From contig RBKR01000005.1 of the NCBI GenBank assembly GCA_004835665.1, positions 124,001 to 188,000 of the forward strand: a DNA stretch of 64,000 nt, in the 5' to 3' direction. The notes beneath the pieces are model-generated. The model did not search any database, was not told the DNA's origin, and saw only the letters and a program-made list of their open reading frames with translations. The first letter of the stretch is position 1, and every line of letters begins with the position of its first letter. This DNA comes from Phoma sp. XZ068. Lineage: Eukaryota; Ascomycota; Dothideomycetes; Pleosporales; Didymellaceae. This document shows, piece after piece, positions 40,421-52,700 of the stretch. Both the position numbers and the translations under genes were made by a program.

Positions 40421-42175
40421 CTATGTCTCGGCCCACCTAGCGATAGTGATGCTGGTGGTGTAGACCATGGCAACAAGACCAACAATCATCATCAAAACAT
40501 CGCCAGCCTTGGCCCACGGACGCTCAGCCACACCCTTGTAGTGCAGATATGCTGGATAAATGTACACAAGCGGCACACAAGCGAAGCTGCCAATGAGAGC
40601 AACAAACTTGTCGAGGTCACTTGCTCCAAATGCGGCAACCACTCCAGCAAAGATAACCAGCGCAGTCCTGAAAGCGTTCTTCTTCCATTTCGTGAGGCTA
40701 TCCTTCTTGCCAGAAGCGCGGCCGAAAATCTTGAGCTCGATAGTACGCATAGCTGGGAATAGCTGGACAGGTGTGCCAACTAAGACCGCCAAGGAGTACA
40801 GGAATTGCACAGCATTGACGAGCTTGCTGGATTGAGGGAAGTTGGTAATGACCTCGACGGACACATTCTCTCCGAAGGTGCCGTAGCAAAGAACACCAAC
40901 AGAGGTGAAGATGACAGTAATGATGGCCATGACAATGTACAACAGCTTGCTGAAGTTCTCCGGTTGCTTCATGCTTGATTGGATAGGAAGGATTAAGCCA
41001 ATGCCTTCGAAAGTAAAGATAGCAGAGCCAATGGTCATGGTCCAGTCGCGCGGGTTGAAGAGTTCGATGCTTGGGTGGAAGCCACCCATCTTGCTGATCC
41101 AGGAGATGTCGTACCAGTAGATGTAGGTTAAGCCAATCAGAATGAACACATCCGCAAGAAGAGCAGCTGGTCCGAGCTTCGAGATGTTGCGAATGAAAGA
41201 CAGGGGGATAAGGACAACAAGCTGAATGCCGATGAGAGCATTTGTACCCAAAGGTGCTGAGTTAGGCGTAACCGCATCGAAGAAGGAGGCCAGGTTTTCC
41301 GCAGTGAAGATGAGACCAGCGCACACGAAGCCAAATTGTGAGAGGGTGATAGAGACGAGAATAAGCTGGCGCAGTCTTTTTCCAACAATCAGTTGGCCAA
41401 GGTCTCCATAACCACCTCCGCCGTACTGCTTCCTGCAGGAGAGTAGCAGCTCGAAGCAAATAGAGGTGACAAGAGAAACGACAATCAGGGTGATGGCAGA
41501 AAAGAGCATGCCGCCATTCTTGAAGGCCTTTGGCAGGAACATGATACCAGTACCAACGAACGCCTTCAGCAGAGTGAAGAAAGACTTCATGTTAGAAGCA
41601 TCACCCTGCTGCCTGAGCCTCTTAGAACTCTGCCTCCTCCCAAGCAGAGGTCGACGCTCACCCTGCTCTTCCTCGTCTTCATCTTCGATAGCCTCATCGC
41701 TGTCCGACTCTTCAAGGTCTTCGCCGGCGAAGTTTCCATAAAGTTCCAGAAAGGAGATAAAGTTCCTGGTGACTGGCTCTGCAATGTAGCTAACACTCCT
41801 TGCTTGTTTCTGCAAGAACTGTCGTCGAAGGCCGCCAGGTGCCATTTGCTCCTGAATCGGTAGTTCGTCGTGTTCAATATCTGATATGATCGATGGCGCA
41901 TAGTCGTTGGTGTTGGAGAAGGTTGCAGCTCGCTTGTGTAGCTGTTGGCGCTTGCCTTTGGCGGCGATCTTGTACAGATCACGGTGAATGTCGCCACCTT
42001 GCAGCCTCAAAGATGACTCTGGCCCGTCCCGGACAGACTGTGAAGGACTCTTGGCGCCATCTGCTCCTGGAGTTGCAGGATCAAATGCGAACTCGTACCC
42101 GGGATCCAGATGCTGTTGAAGGACCCTGGCACCTTTGGGATCCTCACCTGCAGTCGTTTGTGGCGTGTCGGTCAT
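40421..42175 (-). CDS. AVT3: AVT3-like vacuolar amino-acid transporter (AAAP family)
   Basis: Intronless, 584 residues from ATG 42175. A long hydrophilic N-terminus (about 190 residues; RDGPESSLRL, acidic EESDSDEAIEDEDEEEQGER) precedes eleven hydrophobic segments of the amino acid/auxin permease fold, beginning MKSFFTLLKAFVGTGIMFLP, the conserved first helix with the GTGI substrate-site motif. Later signs: FGFVCAGLIFTAENL, TFEGIGLILPIQSSMKQPEN and YGTFGENVSVEVITNFP. This layout is that of yeast Avt3/Avt4 and Schizosaccharomyces Avt3, which export neutral amino acids from the vacuole. The symbol is by similarity; Avt4 is the alternative. Confidence 0.88.
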   Translation of the reverse strand: MTDTPQTTAGEDPKGARVLQQHLDPGYEFAFDPATPGADGAKSPSQSVRDGPESSLRLQGGDIHRDLYKIAAKGKRQQLHKRAATFSNTNDYAPSIISDIEHDELPIQEQMAPGGLRRQFLQKQARSVSYIAEPVTRNFISFLELYGNFAGEDLEESDSDEAIEDEDEEEQGERRPLLGRRQSSKRLRQQGDASNMKSFFTLLKAFVGTGIMFLPKAFKNGGMLFSAITLIVVSLVTSICFELLLSCRKQYGGGGYGDLGQLIVGKRLRQLILVSITLSQFGFVCAGLIFTAENLASFFDAVTPNSAPLGTNALIGIQLVVLIPLSFIRNISKLGPAALLADVFILIGLTYIYWYDISWISKMGGFHPSIELFNPRDWTMTIGSAIFTFEGIGLILPIQSSMKQPENFSKLLYIVMAIITVIFTSVGVLCYGTFGENVSVEVITNFPQSSKLVNAVQFLYSLAVLVGTPVQLFPAMRTIELKIFGRASGKKDSLTKWKKNAFRTALVIFAGVVAAFGASDLDKFVALIGSFACVPLVYIYPAYLHYKGVAERPWAKAGDVLMMIVGLVAMVYTTSITIARWAET

Positions 42176-44422
42176 TGCTGCGAGTTGCTGCACGGATATG
42201 CAGGACCTGCAAAAGGATTGAAGATGACTGAAAGACTTCGAAGGATGGAAGATGCAGGTTCAGGCCCTGGCGGTGAGATGTCAAATGGCGGGCCAATTAC
42301 ATGGGCGAGTGAAAAGTTCGGGCGTACACACGGACCCCTGACATCACCGACGTTTGTTTCAGCACGGAAAAGCACAGTTGTCTAGTGCTGGATTCAGTAA
42401 GTGAACGCGAAAAACGCGCTACTTTGCGGCAGAGGTTAGTCGCGTTAAGCAGGTTTGGTGCAATAAAGAACGCAGTGTTGAAATCGAGGTCAATGTTCTT
42501 GAATCTCACGATCCTTGGCACGGCACCACAAGTGTGGGGAAGGAGCCGACGCGAAAACAAACAACGGGAAACGTAACCGACACGTGCCGAACCCCATTGT
42601 CACTACCGGCTATCACCGCCCTCCGCGATGTGCCGTGTCTAGTCTTGTCAGTCCTCAATTTTGTTGAACAGTTGGGTGACCTCGGCGACTGCCGTATGAC
42701 TACGAGCCATCAGCTACATTTCTCGTTGCGTACAAGTCACCGCCACATAGAATATAGATGAAAGCATTCCGCTCGGCAGCTTCGACAGCACTTGGCCATA
42801 TGCCTTTTTTTCGATTTTATATCTTAGATCCTGTTGTCTAGCCACAACGGTCATTGTCACCAGTACTTTCAATGGTCGTACGCTAATTTCCTGGCGGTTC
42901 GACCACTGCAGTTCATCTACTGGGCCATAGACGATAGGGCTGTGGGAGCTTCATTGTCTCAAGCAGTGCGGAAGAGTGTAATCGTAGGTTACAACAGTTA
43001 CTAGTTCCAGTAAGGAATTTTCTTTGTTGCCATGTCATTCTGCTCGCATCTTGTGTAGAAAGGTACATATACCCGCAAAGATAAAGAACAGCGACGAACA
43101 GAAGAGGCGTACACCAAAGCGTAGAACATGCCCTGGCATTGACACTTCTGGAGCAGATCATCGCGGCTAGTATCTGTTCATCCTGTAACTACTCCTCAGC
43201 CCGCCACAGGATCCGTCCACAACGCACATCACCACTTCCGCACCAGCATCTTGGGCCTGGCTCGATCCAGTGCTCATCGACTCATTTGCTATAGCCAGTG
43301 TCTTCGCGGCAGCAGCATATTTCCCTTGCACCGAGAGATTTTGCAAAGGTGATCAAGGTTGAAGGCTCATGCCTATGCCGTTTTCTTCCTCTCGATATCT
43401 TGAACCGGTTAGGAGGGTTGCTTCTTAGGCCAGTACCATTGAGTTCTTCGCAATTCATTGCCCGAACACCCTGCAGTAAACACTGGTAAGTTAGACGTCA
43501 TCTTTTTCACATTCATGTTGGTTCTCCTAGTGCTAGACGCAGAACGAAAGTTGCTATATGTCATGAGCCGTGAAGGATGAGGACGAAACAGGGGGCTTTG
43601 ATTGTTAGGATTGATGCCAAGCTGACCAAGATCGCTTTGCTTTAGTAGTAGTAGATTTAAGATCAGGTCGAGGGATTTTCTTACAGGCGTTTCTCAGATC
43701 CAAGCTAAGAGTGCCTATTTTGGTGTTCCAAGCGAAGGTACGGAGGCTTGATATGACCTGCGTCATTGCTGATGCATGTCGTTCCTGGGTTTCTGCCACG
43801 AGGCCTCATACAAAACACAGTCTCATGCATTTTATATCATCCATTCATGTTATTAACGTCGCCTTTTTGATAATATGACTCGCAACTTGAGAATGATACA
43901 ACTGAGGTCCATATTCGATGAATTGTCAGCCATTGAACTCCACGTCAGTTATTCAAGAAGCTCTTTGTATGTCAGCGGAGAACTATGCAGTCGTCCTAAG
44001 TACAAGTGTACCAAGGCAAAGCTGTAAGATATAACAAATTCTTGGGGTGCTTTGGAGGCTTCTTTGGTTACCTAGCAGATCATCGCGTCATTTCACTTAT
44101 CGCCATACTACGTTTAGCTATATTCTATCCGTTGTGGCACCATCAAGGTTTCGTTTGTTTGTCGTCAATCTGTGAGAGTCTTAGTAGGGACGGATACAAG
44201 GGGTCGTCAGCACCAGTTGGGAACTTTTAGGCTAACGCAACGTCATAGCCCTGCGATCGGCAGACTCCGTTGCACCTCCCGTCTGCAGAGCTACATCACA
44301 CCCAAATACACGCTCTAAGTTGCTAAACTTAAAGATACAAAAGAAGCAGCCAAACACAAGTCGTGGGCTATTGAAATCCACGAAAGAGCCTGACATAGAT
44401 CATTACTGCACCACCTATCAGT
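42176..44422. other. 2.2 kb intergenic, no gene seen
   Basis: Divergent region between the AVT3-like gene and the secreted DUF7907-like gene. Open frames are short and lack motifs; I recognise no RNA gene. Confidence 0.45.
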
Positions 44423-45049
44423 ATGACGACCGCAACCTCCATGCTCTTCCTGCTGCTCGCAGCCGCAACCGATGCACAATTCTTCAACATGACTTCCAGG
44501 CCTTTCAGACTCGCCCTGACGTCCAACGACACAACAATCAACAACTCCACACTTTCAGCGTGCCACACGGGCGCTGCTCTCGAATCACTCTGCCTTTCCA
44601 TCGGTGGAGGCATTTCCAACCCGGATCCCATTGCAGCTGCCACATTCAATTTCAACACATCTGCGAGTTCTTTCCCCGCTAATGACACCTTCGGCACTCC
44701 CGGCATCCTGACATGGTTGCTAAATGCTAGTAACATCGAGGTTCCTTCCAGTCTATACTTTAACTACGACCCCTCGACTGACATCGCCCTTCCTCTACTC
44801 ACACCTGGCTCCGAGAACCCCCAATTACTAGCATTTGATGATCAAGATAGAATGAATGTGCAGGGGTCTATCGATTGGACTGAAAATCCACCAAATGTTA
44901 CCACGACAACAGTAGCTTACTACAGATGGTACGCTTGTCAAACGTACTTCTTGGGGTACAGCTACCACAATTTGGCTTGGGGGTTGGGAGCTGGAATACC
45001 AGAAAATCCGACGTGTGTCAGCGTTGGAGTGAGAAGGGTTTTCGAGTGA
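44423..45049 (+). CDS. Small secreted protein, DUF7907-like
   Basis: Intronless, 208 residues from ATG 44423 with a signal peptide (MLFLLLAAATDAQF). The mature part matches a widespread fungal secreted family: SRPFRLALTSNDTTINNSTL, then LSACHTGAALESLCL, GTPGILTWLL, SLYFNYDPSTDIALPLL and near the end AYYRWYACQTYFLGYSY and NPTCVSVGVRRVF. About six N-glycosylation sequons and four conserved Cys. Likely an extracellular or cell-wall protein; biochemical role unknown. The Tyr/Trp-rich block near the C-terminus is the most conserved part of the family as I know it. Confidence 0.82.
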   Translation: MTTATSMLFLLLAAATDAQFFNMTSRPFRLALTSNDTTINNSTLSACHTGAALESLCLSIGGGISNPDPIAAATFNFNTSASSFPANDTFGTPGILTWLLNASNIEVPSSLYFNYDPSTDIALPLLTPGSENPQLLAFDDQDRMNVQGSIDWTENPPNVTTTTVAYYRWYACQTYFLGYSYHNLAWGLGAGIPENPTCVSVGVRRVFE

Positions 45050-45576
45050 GTCTGACGTTAGGGAAGCGTTTAAAAGTCTTTTGAGTCGAGTTGAAATTAT
45101 TTTGTTGCTGTGTTAGTAGCACCCAGTACTTAAATACACTTCTCAGCTCCATTTAGATGAGTCATGGTGCTATATATGTATTCTCTTAGCCCTCTTTCTG
45201 ATATCCTCAGATAGCACCCTTGTTTGTTCTTGGCCGTTTGACCTGCACATGCAAACCCCTATAAAGATCAAGAGAGATGAACGAAGTAAGGGATTATTTG
45301 ACCATGATCATCGGTATGGATCCGCGTAACGGGCAAAACCTTGGGCGAGGTTGATAACTTGTCGCCTTCCACAGCTTTGTTACACGAACGAACTGCAATT
45401 GGCACGCAATTGATCAATTAAATGACATGGGCTCAATCACGTATGTGCATTCATGCGTCTCAATAATATCCATTTTGAGACATTGTTGACATTGACTTTT
45501 GAATCACGACGGACGGTGGCATTTTTCAAACATTTGCGTGTATGCATCTTCCTCGAGTGTTGACTATCGAGACAGC
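45050..45576. other. Convergent intergenic, no gene seen
   Basis: Between the DUF7907-like gene and the 3' end of the NmrA-like pseudogene. No features recognised. Confidence 0.45.
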
Positions 45577-46470
45577 TCAACGATTCGTTGGACCCATTCT
45601 ACGGCTTGTGTCGTGCTCTCTTTTAAGAATCATCGTGATGATGTTGCCGTTACCTAAGAGCCCCTTGGATGCGTAATATTTAGCCATTTGGCGAACAGCA
45701 TCTTTAGCATATGCATTAGATTCAGATGCCCCCTTCAATAGATATTCTACGACATCGTTTTCTTCGAGGGGCGTGATCGTAATTTCCTTGCCTAGCTTGA
45801 TCTCAATTGCAGCGAGTACTTCCCTGAAGGACATCGGAGATTTTGTTGAGACGATCGGGTATTGCCCGTACAAGTGATCTTCCCGTTAGAGTATAATCCG
45901 ATAGAGACCGTCCGCATAATCTCGTAGTGTAGTGAGGGAAATTTTGGTATCGATGTTCCATGGCGAAGCATAAACCGGTTCTTCAAGGGGACGAGCGAAC
46001 GAAATGTTGCCCAGAAAAGTGGTTGGCTGGAGGATCGTGAAAAGGATTTCCGATTCGATCAAGTGCTCTTCAACATGCCTCTTGCTAGCGTGGTGGATCA
46101 TCTTGTCAATCTGAGAGTTTATGATACTACTGAAGACGAAGTGTTTGAGCGGCCCCGAACCTTCGCTGTACGACTCGGTGGCTGCACCCACCATCATGTT
46201 ACCAATCTCCGCTTCGTGAACATGGGAAGGCACTCCAACATGAACTACTACATTCACATCCTTTACACTGGAGCGGACATTTCTAGAAGAATCTAGGTTG
46301 GTCTGAATGATCTCAGCAGAAAGATACTGAGCCTGAAGCTTTGATACGGAAGAATCTGAGCGGACCGCAAGACGAAGTCGGTTCCAGTGAGAGAGCAACG
46401 GCAGCAGAGCCCCCATCTGCTTACCACTTACGGCGGTCAGGAGAAGGTCTTTGCTTGGATCTGCGGGCAT
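45577..46470 (-). pseudogene. NmrA-like NAD(P)-binding (SDR-type) gene with a premature stop
   Basis: From ATG 46470 the frame encodes an NmrA-like Rossmann protein: strand-loop LLLTAVSGKQMGALLPLL, RLRLAVRSDSS after strand 2, VNVVVHVGVPSH, LKHFVFSSIINSQI, then TILQPTTFLGNI. A TAA at 45886-45888 ends it at about residue 194, yet the same frame continues for 102 residues to 45577 with the expected family C-terminus (YPIVSTKSPMSFREVLAAIE). No plausible intron covers the stop. The cofactor loop is also degraded: family members usually have GATGKQGG where this has AVSGKQMG. Both point to a gene losing or having lost function; a sequencing error is the other reading. The broken codon may have been CAA (CpA to TpA). 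Confidence 0.65.
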
Positions 46471-46759
46471 GTTGACTTTTTGCCGTATACGTGAGGAAAG
46501 AAGATTCCAATGCTGACAAGCCAACCCTTATCGTGGGAATTAGTTTCAATCATATAATGCGAATAACGTCACATGACATCATACCCTATTTTAAGTCCGA
46601 CGCCGTTAACACGGCTAGCCTTTCACTCAAGTAAGATAGTTGTTTGTAGTTTAGATAAATTACGGAAGAACATTTAAACTTTTAGACAGTGCACGAACTA
46701 CCTAGGTACGTTACAAACAAGTAATATGTCGCAATCATTACATCGTCAGCGCCCCCCTT

Positions 46760-49700
46760 TCAAGCGTACGCAACAGCGTGCCCAGAGTCCGTGCGCAGCT
46801 TTGAAACCTGAATACCGTTTGATCTGTCCTGCTGAGGCCTGTTCTGCGCTTGCAGGATCATCTTGTCACTGCCCAAAGCCCAGTCCTCGATACCCTTGAA
46901 TCCACCATCTTGAGATTCAGCCTTACCATTACCAAACTCCTTCGTACTCCACTTCTCCGTGCCTTGCACACCCTTCCACCTCGAATCGGCGCCGAAAGCA
47001 CGGAAGATCTGAGCGTTGAGGCGCTCGTACTCTTCATAGGCTTTAGGCCAACCGCCGAGGCGCTGATACGCAAGCTTAAGCAGCTGCAAGTGGCGCAACG
47101 CAATGGCCGACTTGTCAATATTCTCTCCGTCAAGTGCCGCCGTAGGCTGACCCTCCTGCTTCTTGACGTTGACACCCTCCTTAGCAAGCAGGTATGCAGT
47201 AGTGTCGAGTTCATCATCTGAATCGTCGCCTGAGCCATGCTCATGTACAACTAGACGGAGGATGTCCTCATGGACACCAAGAGCCTTCTTGAAGTACTCC
47301 TGCGCCAGCGGGCCCGTCTTCTCCGAAGACGCCTTCGCCTGGTATGTTTGTCCCATGCTAGTGTACAGTTGTGCAAGAAGCTCGTAGGTCTCGATCGTGA
47401 CGGGCGCTCGAGGGCCGTGTGCGCGGCGCATATTGTATGCAATATCTTCGGCCAGACGGATGGCCTTGATGGGCGAGCCGGCAAGGTAGCGAGCGCAGAT
47501 GAGGCGGCGGCCGAGGTTGAGAAGGACTTCTGGGGGCCAAGAGCGCTGAGCATCTCTGGTGTTCCACAGGGTGTTGAGTAGCCACTGTGTTGTACGTCAG
47601 TAATATTTTAAGCGGAGGCTTGGGAAGTCTTACCTCCAAGGTCTCGTAATCATTTTGTTCACCGAGAAGAACAGACAAGTGACTCAGCTCGTACAATTGA
47701 ATCTGAGCAAAGTTGATCTTGAGGTTCTTGCAAATGTCAAGAATCTTCCTGACGATCTTGTTCGACAACTCTAGCATCTTCTTGCGCAAGGCGGCATCCG
47801 TAGCCTTCTCACTATCGCGGCCAACGAGCAGCGATGCAAGCTTGAAGCCCATGCCAATGGATCTGGGTCCGTTGTAACCATCGTGTTTGCTGGCGAAGAG
47901 GAAGCCCAGGTTGGCGATATCGTATGCCTCCGGGAATTTCTTCGCTTTGGTCAACTTTGCGGTGCTATCATTACTGGCCAAGATGACAGAACGGTTGAAG
48001 TCCTTATTTCTGCCAGAGCCTAAGTGGTCCAGGATACCAACAATGAAGATGCGAGGCGTCTCTTTGCTAAGAGTATGCAGATCTTGAGCGTCCCTCTTCT
48101 CGAAAAGGCCGACTGCTTGGTCCTCGACAACGGTAATCATCTCGTCCTGTCCGTTCTGGCGCAAGAAGTAGCGGAGAGGCGCAGCGGCAAGGAGGATATT
48201 AGTCAGCGACTCATTGTTCTCTAGGGTCTGTCTAAATTGCTGGAAGTAGATATACTCCATCGTGAGGCTGGCCATGATTTCGGCAAAGGTGACATTGAGA
48301 TCCTTGCGAAGGTTGTACTGAAGAGCGGCGAGGAACGCCAACGAGGCGCGGTCGGACTTGGTCAAGTCAAAAGACCACTTCGAAGCGTAGCGTGTATCCT
48401 TTGCACAGATTTGCCGATGCAACTCCTGTACTAGGCTATGTGCAACAGTGGTCTGCTGGCAAGCGTGAAAGCTGGCAGCAATGGAAGCTGCAGACTCAAT
48501 TTGCTTCTGCGATGAGGTTTCCTTGGAAACAATATGAGACACAGCTGTAGTCAGAGTCTTAACAACCAGGTCAGTCTTCTGCTGACGATGGTACAAGGTG
48601 GCCAGCTCCCGGACGTGAGTAAGTGATGACTCGTGTGAGTAGCCGTACTTGCTTGTGGATTCTTCCAGCTGCTCTTGGGTCATGCTCAGAGCGCGCTCGA
48701 TGTGTTCAGCCTTGTAGCTCGAAGATGACTGAGACTTCATCTGGCGAACATAAAGCGAAGAGAGAGCCATCTTTAGTTCACTCGACCTAGTAGTGGTGGT
48801 AGTTGTCTTGGTCGACTTGGAAGCCTCCTCATAGAGTGAGATCGCCTGAGAGAGATGCTCTTCACTACGCTGTGAGACCTGTGCGAGCGCTAGAGTGGCC
48901 TCCACTACAATTGTGGACTGGGAGCCAAATGTAGCGATAGCTGTCTCGCGGTACTCCTTGGTGACTTGATATAATGACTCGAAGCTGGCCTTAGTCTCTT
49001 CGAGGCACTGGTAGTAGCGCTCATAGAGTGTCTGTACAAACTTTTCTTCGCTGAAGACCTTGTGTTGCTTTGTCTGACGCACGAAAGTGTTCCACAAGGT
49101 ACGGTAAATGGTGACGGCTTCAGCATACCGGCGGTCTTGCCAGTATGTAGTTGTCACCACAACAATGGCATCTAGAGCATCCTTGTGGCATATGTCAGAG
49201 TCTTTGTTAAGGCTCGTGATAATCTGAAGGTAGTACTCAATCCAGTACGGGTGATTCCTTGGGTACTGCTGGCATCGACGCGCCAAGATGTAGAGTGTCT
49301 GGATAGTGAGCTCGTGGGTGGGCCCATATCTTGTACGGTATGCCACAAGAATATCTTGATAAATGCTGATGGCATTGTCCTGGTAGCCATGCTTGTCGTA
49401 GAAGCCAACTAGTAGTGTTCGAGCCTTCTCGAAAATGTTCTTGTCAACCTCCTTGGTGACCAATGCGGCACGGAAGAAGCGACTATACGTGTCTTCAACT
49501 CTCTCCATTTGCTTCAGCTGAAGGTAGCACGTAGCAAGTCGCTCGACAAGTTCAATGGACTCCTGGGTAAAGGTTGAAGTGAGGGTCACATCATGGATCG
49601 AGCTAGACAAGAACGAGGACCATGTTCGTTGCAGCGTAGCCTGAATGACACTGATGGCCTGAGTATAGTTTCGCTCCTCCGTGTACTTACTAGATAGCTT

Positions 49701-52700
49701 CTTCGCAAGTGCGACTGTGCTGGTGTCGATAGATTTTGAAGACTGAATGACGGAAAAGAAGACATCTTTATACACCGACTCAGATACCGTGGTCGTGGTA
49801 GTGCTCGAAGAGTTGGAAGCTTCCAAACTCTGCCGCACCAGTTCTGTTGATGTCTCAGAGACTTGCTTGCTAATCTCACGCGATGTGCTGGACTCCTCTT
49901 GACGAACGCTCTTGTAGAAAGAACTAACGTGCTTGAAGATGGATAAAGCCATTGCGTACGATCCCATTGACTTCATCTCCTTCGCCACATTGGTGAGTCG
50001 AGCTACAATGCTCTCTGAATACGACAGCTGGTGGTGCTGGTATTGCTCCCATACGACTGTAAGTACAGCAGAAGACTCAGTCGTACGATTTTGCGTCTTG
50101 AGGAACTGCGAATAAGCCGTGGCAATCTCGACATTCCTCTCGTGCCACTCAACTGACTGTGTGGACCGGCATTTGGAAGAGATTTGCTGCCATAGTTCGA
50201 CATAGGTCCGCTCGGCAAGCGCAACCTCTTTGCGAGATGCGTACGACTCAGCCCTACGAAGATAGGCGACAATGGAATCGAAGTCGAAAACGTCGACCTG
50301 ATTCTCATCATCCTGATCATCGAAGAAGGACTCTTTGTAGCTGTCGATGCGGCGCTCGCCTCGGCCTTTGCCGAGAACAACATTAAGATGACCTTCAACT
50401 TCCTGCGCTTGATGACTGTTACGTCCATAGTGCTGGATAGTAGCCTCCTGGATAAGCCGGAAAATCTCCAATGCCTTGTCTTCTTCTTTGAGCGAAGCGT
50501 ATAGTTCAACTAGGAGTTTGCGTGTCTGGATGACAAGTTCCGAAGTACTACCATATTGACGTTCATAAGCGGTGACGAGGACGATAAGAATTTCTTCGCG
50601 TTGTGTCATTATCTCCGTGCGTGTAGTCGTTACCATAGAGTCTGAGGTCTTCAGAAAGTGGTTCGCGCACTCCAGTGTCAGAGGATGGATATCGCTCAGC
50701 ACGGCGCGACTGATCTTGGTGCAACGGTAAAAGTATGAAGAAGCCTTTGTGTTGTCTGACAGAAGCAAGTAGGAGGTCGCAACCGCAAGATAGGTCTGTA
50801 GGACAGTGGGGTGATTCTCACCGTACACCGCTCGGCGCACATTGCCTGCAAGAAGATGCAGGTCAATAGCTTCAGGAAGCGGTAGTTGCGTACCCCAAAC
50901 AAGTTGTTCTAGAATGGGCAACGTTGTCGTGTCCGGCAGCACCTTCTGCAGATCTCCACTAGGCTTGAACTCAGCCGGGTTCTTGGGCATGAGAGGAGAC
51001 TGTTGAAAGTGAAGAACCCAATATCGGACCGTGTATTCAAGGAAGCGGTGCTGTCGGAATAGACGGTCGGCAACACTCGGGTCTTCATTGTCGATTGTTG
51101 GCTCGCCCTTGTCCCGGAGAGTGCATCTCGCGTACGCAAGGACACGTAGCAAGAGATCCGTTTCGCTGTCCTTGAGAGGGATTGAGATCTGGTTCTTGTG
51201 TGCAAGATCATGTAGAGCAGAATGAATGATAGGATGTCTGAAACGAATAATGTGTTCGTTCAATGACAAGAATGGTTTCAGAGTTTGTAGTGTTTCGTGA
51301 ACATTGATACCCCTGTCAGTGAGAGTGCCGCTCTTGATATCCACGGTAAAGAGTGTGTGGATTTCCTCTGTGGTCAACGGTCTTTCGGCAGCGAGCATCC
51401 AAGACAGCATGGTCTTTGCGTTGCTGGTAGGTTCAAACGACGTGAACAGTTTCTGGACCAAGTTCTGTACGGATGGCTTGCTTGACTCCAGTTCCCGTAG
51501 GGTGGATGTGATTGCGTCTGCAGATTTCTGCGAGTTCAAGGTCTCGCAAGCCAGGATGGTCCATAAGAACGATCCATTGGCTGCCTGGATGATACGATCA
51601 AGCATTGTCTCTTGCTCGTTTCCAGGCTTGCTGTGGAAGCTGCGGTTGTGGACTAGGGCTCGCAAAGCGACAGCGTGAAGATCATCACGAATATCCTCGC
51701 GAGAGACTTCATGAAGCATGCCGTTGGCTTGGGTTGGCATCTTTGCAGTTGAGGAAAGCGTGATGAGGCGCACCTTTTGGCCCTGGTTGGTAATAGTGAC
51801 CAACTTTTCCAACAGAGCTGCGGAGCTTATGCCTCCAGCTGCCTGGATCGACGCCGATTGAGAAGACTCGATCTCATCAAGTCCATCCACTACCATGACA
51901 AGATCATTGCCACTGTCGAGAGGATGCTTGAGTATATCCCCAAGTGCCTGCCAGAGATACTCCTCGTATGTCTTGAGATCGCCTGAATTTCTGCAGTGGT
52001 GATATGCTCGGAACAGAGCGTAGTACATTCCCATGTTACCTACGCGCAGGTTCAGCAGTTGTGAGAGCAACGACTTGACAACTGCAAGTGATGTAGCTGT
52101 TGTGGGAACATCTGGAGATAGAGAGCAAAAGAGCGTATCAACTTGCTGGCGATTGACGGGTCGCTGGAGACGTTCGACTATTGAACCCGCGAGGGTCGTC
52201 TTGCCTGCTCCAGGTTGGCCAGTCACCAACAAGAAGCTCTTGTCGCTCTGCAAGAACTTTGCAAGGTGTTTCTGGAACCAGATACAGGTCATCTCGACCT
52301 GTTGATCCACAAAGAAGGAGTGGTCGCGGTTCAAGGTCGCCAGGACACGGTCCTGCGGAGAGAGCCATCTGCTTAGGACTTTCACGTCTAAGGCTTCACC
52401 TTCCTCAAAATCATCGCTTTCGATTTGAGATTCCCATATTAGTTCGACAACTGAGTTTAGACGCGAGCGGAAACCTTCAATACTCTCACCAAAGAGCTCG
52501 AAGATGTCAAGGCTTGCGGAACCGGAGGTCATGCCTATTACCACTGTCAGGTTTGCACAATGCAGTTTTGTTTTTCACGTACCATTGGCGGTCTTGTAGA
52601 ATCTGACTGAAACATCTACGACTAGCGAGATGAGATCTGTGTATAGAAAACACAGTTGTTCTCGGATCTCAGCAGTTGCTGCGAGCAGCTCAGAGCGGCG

